Shown piece by piece: positions 34,901 through 39,520 of a DNA stretch of 39,520 nt (positions are counted from its first letter, which is position 1; the number at the start of each line of letters is the position of its first letter). The position numbers and the translations under genes are program-made. Source of the stretch: Podochytrium sp. JEL0797. Taxonomy: Eukaryota; Chytridiomycota; Chytridiomycetes; Chytridiales; Chytriomycetaceae. The stretch lies in the NCBI GenBank assembly GCA_027596195.1, contig JADGJG010000125.1, positions 1 through 39,520 of the forward strand, read 5' to 3'. Below the pieces are notes generated by a model, which was not told the DNA's origin, searched no databases, and saw only the letters and a list, made by a program, of their open reading frames with translations.

Positions 34901-35263
34901 GTGGATGTTTAGGAAATGAAGATCATCTGCTTAATCGGACATGCAAACCTTGATTGGCTCGTTGAGATGGCGATTGAAGCAGCGACGGAGCAGTGAGCAC
35001 AGGATGTTGCAGACTGCGATGTCGCGACGGTGTACAAAGCAGGGAGTTATTCGTCGGGGGATGAGACAGAGGGGACTCGAATCCGAATAGAAATCCTGTT
35101 CGGTACATTATGAGAAAGGCAGGTTTCGGCAGAAGGGTCGGATTCGGAACAAACCAGGAACATGATTCTGCGATGGAGTATTCGGATACTGCAGCAGTGC
35201 CGGGTAATTAAAAGGAAGTTCAGACTCCAAGAGCTGCAAGATGTCGCTGTTGCCTGGTGTCAT
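31963..35263 (-). pseudogene. Mutator-like (MULE-type) transposase gene, decayed
   Basis: This looks like a DNA transposon gene. Well-behaved N-terminal exons are 35155-35263, 34949-35095, 34446-34890, 34320-34385 and one starting at 34281. They encode a disordered leader and then a FAR1-like DNA-binding region (MLARKQTNFFDPTRMKSL, CPFKLGLKINPTTGCY). The core follows: VQTDGTYGVDMFKF at about 33915 (first catalytic Asp of the DDE domain), then FTAGEVASSHGEGSNSRLK at about 33345. An intron at 33108-33165 precedes a SWIM zinc finger (CTCGPFTSEGLPCPHA, about 32975). The C-terminus has a zinc knuckle (CSACHKKM...GH...C). It is broken: a frameshift near 34190, shifts near 33836 and 33541 that no intron I can see repairs, and an in-frame TGA at 32548-32550. 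The TAG at 32647 may instead be a splice acceptor. MULE is the best fit, not proven. Confidence 0.6.
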
Positions 35264-36062
35264 CCTTTTGCAAAAACAAAAACGTGTCCGAAAACGGTTT
35301 TATACCCCAGTTCCGGAAATTCTCCGAGATCAAGCAGAAATACCCGATCGCAACTCCCTCCATAGTGATGTTCTTGACTAAAATATATATTCATTCTTTC
35401 ATTTATTCGTATTAAATGGGAAAGAAGGGGGAGAAAAGCGGTAGACTGTGAACGCAAACGTGTTGCACAGGAAGGAAGGGTAAATGCGATCCGAAAAGTG
35501 GGCATGAGGACGTGAGAGAGGCTGTAGACCACAAGACTGAGAATCAGTAGGAGCAGGTAAATAGAGAGCAGAATTGTCTTGGAAATATCGAATCAGTCCA
35601 TGAGATGTGTGCAAAAAGGCGCAAGCAACTGGCCAGCAGGCGGCAGCGTGGAGCGGAGGATCAGAATGCGATTTTCGAAAAGAACGGAATTCGAAAATAC
35701 TTCCGGTCTCTTTATACGACGTTCTTATCACTTGGAGAGCTGGGGAAAGATTTGGAGAGCTGGGAGACAGTTTTTGGAGAGCTGGGAGAGCTGGGAGAGG
35801 AGGCCAAGGTTCGACTATGACTCATCGTGTGGCTCCATCTCCTTTGGAGACCTACTGTTGGAGAGCAGAAAAAATAAACCCCAATGGATCAATGGGACTT
35901 TTCAATTGTAAATTGAAGACGCCATAGCAACTGCGAAAGTGCATAAATAGCAGTGCCAGTGGCAAGGGAAAGAATCAATTCTTCTCTCTCAACAATCAAC
36001 AGGCAAAGCACCAGAAAATTTGTTGTTGAGCAGCCACAAGCAAATCAGGTTCAAGAGTTGAC
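35264..36062. other. non-coding spacer with a short minisatellite
   Basis: Apart from the repeat listed separately I see no gene. Several short frames on both strands lack codon bias or any family resemblance. The G/A-rich plus strand around 35590-35900 keeps three overlapping frames open at once, which reflects composition rather than coding. The element end of the neighbouring transposon should lie here but I could not define it. Confidence 0.45.
35732..35799 (+). repeat. GGAGAGCTGGG minisatellite, four copies
   Basis: The unit GGAGAGCTGGG occurs at 35734-35744, 35754-35764, 35776-35786 and 35785-35795; the last two overlap by two bases. Spacers are short and variable (TTT, GACAGTTTTT). 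A related CTGTTGGAGAGCAG lies just downstream at about 35848-35861. Confidence 0.8.
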
Positions 36063-37503
36063 TCAACTCGACAGGAATCGGACCAGACAGTTGGGTATGC
36101 AAAGACATCCAAGCACAACTTTGCTGCTCTTTTTATCAACAACAGAGAAAGGATTCTTTGGATTGACCACACCGAGGAGTGCCTTCAGTTTAGCTTTGAT
36201 TAATAGACTCTGAAATTGTGGTGTGTTCATATCTGAGCCAACTACTACAATTAGTGTAGCTTCATTCATCATCAGTTTTACTTCCTCTGATTCATAGAAA
36301 TTGTTCTCCTTAGAAGTTGGCACAGTAGTGAAACTGTTCTCCTTAGAAGTGTTGATGAATTCAAGGTCTTCATCAAGTATGTCGTCAGCAGCACACTGAG
36401 CACAATTAGGCAGCTTAAAGTCAACCAAGTGAGTGAATCTGCTTTCTTGCCCACACCCTTCACATTGTAAGGCCATGAAATCAAATGGTGCCTTGATTTG
36501 CTGCTTAGGCACCCCACCTCTTACTTCCATTCCATCAGAATTCTGGAGAAGCCAAGTTAATAAAGAAAATAATGCATAAATGCTCCAAACCTCCATCAAC
36601 ACCATGATGTTTGGGTTTTTTGTCGCCAAAACGCACATTGCTATTGACCATCAATTTATGGAAATACTGGCATGATTCTGGCATTGTCACTTTAGGCTGC
36701 TTGCGATTCCAAGCGTCTCGAAGTTGATATTGCTTCATCTTTCCCTCCTCTTTTCCCTCTGGGTCCCATTTGTGATAGTCTCACCACTCTAATAATTTTT
36801 CCTGCTGAAAGTTTAATTTCATGAAGAAAGGAAGATAAAATTCATACTTTAGTGAAGATGTCCGAAGAAATGCCCCCTCTGATAATAAATATGATTGGTT
36901 GTTTCCATTTGATTGCTGCTTTCACAAGAGCAAAATTAGACAAATCCAGGTTCTTGCTCAGTTTCTCAATTTTCTATCAAGCAATCACGCAATTATTATT
37001 TGGATGAAAATAGAAAAAGAACAATCCTCTTTGTTGGATTTAAGAGTTTCCGTCAAATTCTTAATTATTGAAAGGTTATTTTCATGTGCTCTGACATTGG
37101 AAGCCTCTTCAGATACTTTGGGAGCCTTTTCAGCCTCTTAAGCCACTGCAATGATTTCCTTTGCTTTTTCTTGTGCAGGTTCAGGAACGGGGGGTGCCTC
37201 CTTTTGCTGGGCCTCATGAACCATTTGTTGAAGATAGGGGGCACATGTCTTGGCAAGGGCTCCCTTCACCCAATCAGTGAAATATTGGTGCAGCACATGT
37301 GGTGGCTCAAGAACATTTGCCCAAATTACTAGGCCATTGTTATCACGCACTCTTTTGGCTATCTCTGCAAGAGCCTTTCCCAAGTCTCCATGGCTTTGGC
37401 ACAGAAAACGAAGTAGAGGATCAAACTCGAAAATTTTGTCAGAATTTTTTTCGGTTCGCCGAGCAAGCCGAATTCCCCACCAAATCGGCATATATCTAGT
37501 CAC
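36063..37503 (-). pseudogene. AT-rich broken reading frame with C2-C2 zinc ribbon, unrecognised
   Basis: Three protein-like segments follow each other on the minus strand. The first (about 37503-37141) encodes a soluble-looking stretch with LVIWANVLEPPHVLHQYF and ends KAKEIIAVA before an in-frame TAA; Lys/Glu-rich codons continue in the same frame for about 46 residues. The second is 36738-36600 (start MKQYQLRDAWNRKQPK). The third (36576-36063) has CEGCGQ...PNCAQC, a Cys-x2-Cys pair repeated after 18 residues, then VKLMMNEATLIVVVGSDMN. The zinc pairs followed by an I/V-V-V-G-S strand recall the end of a sirtuin fold, but the match is weak and I do not assign it. The frame is interrupted, base composition is much more A/T-rich than Region 1, and the joins between segments are unproven. 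It may be a decayed gene or part of a mobile element. Confidence 0.35.
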
Positions 37504-37568
37504 GTGATATAATTATTATGGCTGATCCGCCGAGATTGCCTAAAAATTGCCGATTTTCTCATAAATAA

Positions 37569-38306
37569 ATGGCGACCCTCAACAGTGGCACTTACGGCCT
37601 TACGTATATGAGGAGATGCGCCATGCTACTTGACGGCTCGTGCAACTCCCACTGCCTCACTGGTTTCACTGTCCCTGATCCGCCACCTTACTCTCCCGAA
37701 GTTGATTTTTTGAATCTAAACTTCCACGGATCTCCCACTTGCTCGTGTCCCTCAGTGTTGATGTCGAACGGTGCCACTCAAAGCTTAATTTTCAACAACC
37801 AAGTCACTCTCACTGTTGTATCTGCCGGGATTATGGGTGCGATGTTGACAGCCACGGGAGGCTCCCTAAAAAATTGCGTTCTGCATTTTAGCAGGGATAA
37901 TGCCTGGGGTCATACTATCAGCTCTGGAACTTACATCACCAGTTCTCTCCCTACTTGCGGCAGTTTAGTGCTGAGCACGTGTGACGCAAGCTGTCTGTCA
38001 GGATACACCGTCGTATCAACTGGATTTGTCAGTCTGATGACTTCCACAGGAGGCACAGACGTTTCATCATGTACATGTGATGTGATCACCATGACGGCAG
38101 GATATGCGGCTTATAGCGTCAATCAGCAAAAGCTATCTTTGTCTCTTGATTCCGGTTCAAATTTGGACGCCACTTCAACCAGACCAGTAATCCATCTGTC
38201 AGACTCCTTGGGAAATTATTGTGAGCTGTTCTATGCAGCCCCCCCTCCTCTCGCTGCTGCTCCTCCCGCCGCTGCTGCATACCCTATCTACTCAACATCA
38301 AAGTAA
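37569..38306 (+). CDS. cysteine-rich protein with internal duplication, unknown function
   Basis: This is an uninterrupted 245-residue frame with an ATG start; I do not recognise the family. It contains two copies of one module, starting near residues 6 and 119. The spacing is identical: SGTY-x7-C-x7-C-x3-C-L-[TS]-G-[FY]-T-V, then after 19-22 residues a C-x-C. Between and after them are Ser/Thr/Gly-rich beta-type stretches. The C-terminus ends in a Pro/Ala run (APPPLAAAPPAAAAYP). There is no clear signal peptide or membrane helix at the chosen start; a short upstream exon supplying one cannot be excluded. Even Cys spacing and low charge suggest an extracellular or structural beta protein, which is inference. 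An AATAAA follows 30 nt after the stop. The duplication argues that the frame is real. Confidence 0.6.
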   Translation: MATLNSGTYGLTYMRRCAMLLDGSCNSHCLTGFTVPDPPPYSPEVDFLNLNFHGSPTCSCPSVLMSNGATQSLIFNNQVTLTVVSAGIMGAMLTATGGSLKNCVLHFSRDNAWGHTISSGTYITSSLPTCGSLVLSTCDASCLSGYTVVSTGFVSLMTSTGGTDVSSCTCDVITMTAGYAAYSVNQQKLSLSLDSGSNLDATSTRPVIHLSDSLGNYCELFYAAPPPLAAAPPAAAAYPIYSTSK

Positions 38307-38335
38307 AGGAAGGGGCTCTTGTGCGCAGAATTGAA

Positions 38336-38341
38336 AATAAA
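38336..38341 (+). terminator. AATAAA polyadenylation signal after the cysteine-rich gene
   Basis: AATAAA lies 30 nt after the stop codon at 38306. A second AATAAA is present at 38474-38479. The short distance supports an expressed gene ending here. Confidence 0.45.
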
Positions 38342-39066
38342 TGGGAATACATTTGCGGAAGTGAAGATAGAATTAAAAGCCAACAAAAAGCACCCTTTGA
38401 CTGGATGTTGTCGTAATCATTGGGACTAGACATGTATACGAAGATGGTTCTGTATTTTTTGTTTATATTATTCAATAAATGGACGTTCACGATGTCCCTA
38501 TAGACGTCTACCCCGGATTGGCCCAGCAGATGTGCGCATGTTGAATATATGTCGCCGTCCTAATAGCAGGACTCTTCGTCGCAGCTCGAGCTCGCTGATC
38601 TGTTCCATCGATCTGTCAATTGGGCCATTCCTTAGATCTCTGTTGTCTCCGAATCCTCATCGCAGGGGCATGGCGGGAGCGGTTTTTTTGGACGTAACGG
38701 AAATCGGTCAAGGCAGGCCCATATTTAAATTGATGAAGAAGAATAAAGTGCCAGATAAGAGAGGAGATGAGAAGGACAAAAGGAGAATGGGTCTTACCCA
38801 GTCGTTGATGGCAACGGTTTGGCGCGTTCAAACTCGGAATGAGAAAAAAACAGTTATTTAATACGTTCTAAAAAAAATAGAATGAAAGTTGCCAACCCCA
38901 GATCCCCAAGTTTAAAAAATCTCCATTTCTTTAAAAATTAGTACTCATGTTGCTGATATCATGTGACGCATTCGAACACTTCCGCCGACAACTGGCGCCA
39001 TTGCCGTACAATCAAATGTCAAAAGAAATACCGAACCACACCCAATGCATCAACTACAAATCTCTT
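38342..39066. other. non-coding spacer
   Basis: I see no gene in this stretch. A 109-codon plus-strand frame at 38532-38861 and a 71-codon minus-strand frame at 38616-38831 overlap each other, are Arg/Ser-rich and have no recognisable domain or conserved motif. The remainder is A/T-rich with homopolymer runs. Confidence 0.45.
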
Positions 39067-39402
39067 TTAACATGCAATCATGCATCCTCCTAGGTATATT
39101 TCTGATTTTTGAATGCAGGCCTCTGCATGCGGTATTACGGAACCACCGTGACTGATGAAACCCTCCGCGAGCCGTTGGAATCCCTTCCCTTTCTCTTCCT
39201 TGCGATGCGATTCCGACAGCCCGCCGTCTTCCATCCACATGGAGTTCCATTTCACGCCCACATGAGCTGCGAGGGCATTCAAACGGAGAGCTGTCATTAC
39301 GTTGTTTTCGGCCAACAAGTCGCGGCGAGAATATGATACCCATTTCGCGGATGTTTTATTAATGGCAAACTCGTTTGCACGCCACCACGCGTCGGAGGAA
39401 TA
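39067..39402 (-). CDS. unassigned open frame, possible exon
   Basis: This is a stop-bounded frame of 111 codons with balanced, protein-like composition, for example SSDAWWRANEFAINKTSAKW and ALRLNALAAHVGVKWNSMW. It lacks an ATG near its 5' end; the first is internal, at ENNVMTALRL. If real, it is an internal or terminal exon, or part of a mobile-element gene, rather than a complete gene. I recognise no family. A competing minus-strand frame (39050-39343) overlaps it but is Arg/Cys-rich and looks like a shadow. Confidence 0.3.
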   Translation of the reverse strand, partial: YSSDAWWRANEFAINKTSAKWVSYSRRDLLAENNVMTALRLNALAAHVGVKWNSMWMEDGGLSESHRKEEKGKGFQRLAEGFISHGGSVIPHAEACIQKSEIYLGGCMIAC

Positions 39403-39490
39403 TTATTGGGGTTGCACTCTGAGTGCTATCTTGGAAGTTGCAGTGCTATCTTTTAGCGGCAAAGTCAATGTGGCCGTCGCGTTTGTGTAC

Positions 39491-39520
39491 TTTAGAGCAT
39501 CTCCACCGGTTGCTCCATTT
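39491..39520. repeat. possible transposon end at the window edge
   Basis: The edge sequence TTTAGAGCATCTCCACCGG followed by TTGCTCC resembles GAGCATCTCCA-type terminal inverted repeats of PIF/Harbinger-like DNA elements, which duplicate a three-base TTA/TAA target; TTA directly precedes GAGCATC here. The partner repeat would lie outside the window, so this is only a candidate. Confidence 0.25.

Noticed and set aside
35579..35927. Three overlapping plus-strand frames rich in Glu, Leu and Gly
   Set aside because: They translate the GGAGAGCTGGG repeat in all phases, so openness comes from composition and repeat length.
38532..38861. 109-codon plus-strand frame
   Set aside because: It is Arg/Ser-rich, overlaps an opposite-strand frame and has no motif or promoter context that supports a gene.
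31963..39520. A new multi-gene defence or biosynthetic system in the accessory region
   Set aside because: The region holds transposase debris, one orphan gene and broken frames with no coherent set of enzymes, so a system claim is not supported.

Overview
This is nuclear DNA from a eukaryote with compact genes and many short GT-AG introns. I resolved 46 complete introns, all 47-86 nt. The gene content points to a zoosporic (flagellated) fungus, most likely a chytrid. Translation elongation factor 3 and Vps4-associated protein 1 are largely fungal families, while an intact axonemal inner-arm dynein heavy chain requires a motile flagellum. The lineage call is an inference from gene content; no rRNA or other taxonomic marker is present.

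Region 1 (1-31.7 kb) is dense, conserved housekeeping sequence. In order it holds: the 3' part of an acyl-CoA dehydrogenase (+); transcription elongation factor TFIIS (+); a 16-exon DNAH1-type dynein heavy chain of 4,313 residues (-); a gamma-glutamyltransferase (-); two tandem 3'(2'),5'-bisphosphate nucleotidase (MET22/HAL2-type) genes (+); a dTDP-glucose 4,6-dehydratase/TGDS-like enzyme (+); EF-3 (+); an MFAP1-like spliceosomal protein (-); a Sel1-repeat protein (-); a FYV7-like rRNA-processing protein (-); and VFA1 (+). Intergenic gaps are often only 60-130 bp, 3' ends converge closely, and two gene pairs share divergent promoters of about 80-110 bp. For every complete gene the exon lengths sum to a whole number of codons, which supports the splice models.

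Region 2 (31.7-39.5 kb) is gene-poor, accessory-looking sequence. It contains a decayed Mutator-like (MULE-type) transposase gene with a SWIM zinc finger and a C-terminal zinc knuckle (-), a short minisatellite, an AT-rich broken reading frame with a C2-C2 zinc ribbon (-), an unrecognised cysteine-rich protein with an internal duplication (+), an unassigned open frame (-), and a possible transposon end at the right edge.

Functional links are limited. Gamma-glutamyltransferase and the bisphosphate nucleotidases both touch sulfur metabolism (glutathione salvage and PAP removal) and share a divergent promoter. TFIIS, MFAP1, FYV7 and EF-3 are independent steps of gene expression. I found no RNA genes, CRISPR arrays, or convincing new multi-gene system. 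The most distinctive items are the duplicated nucleotidases with divergent introns and tails, the 18-nt exon encoding the dynein AAA1 P-loop, and the cysteine-rich orphan.
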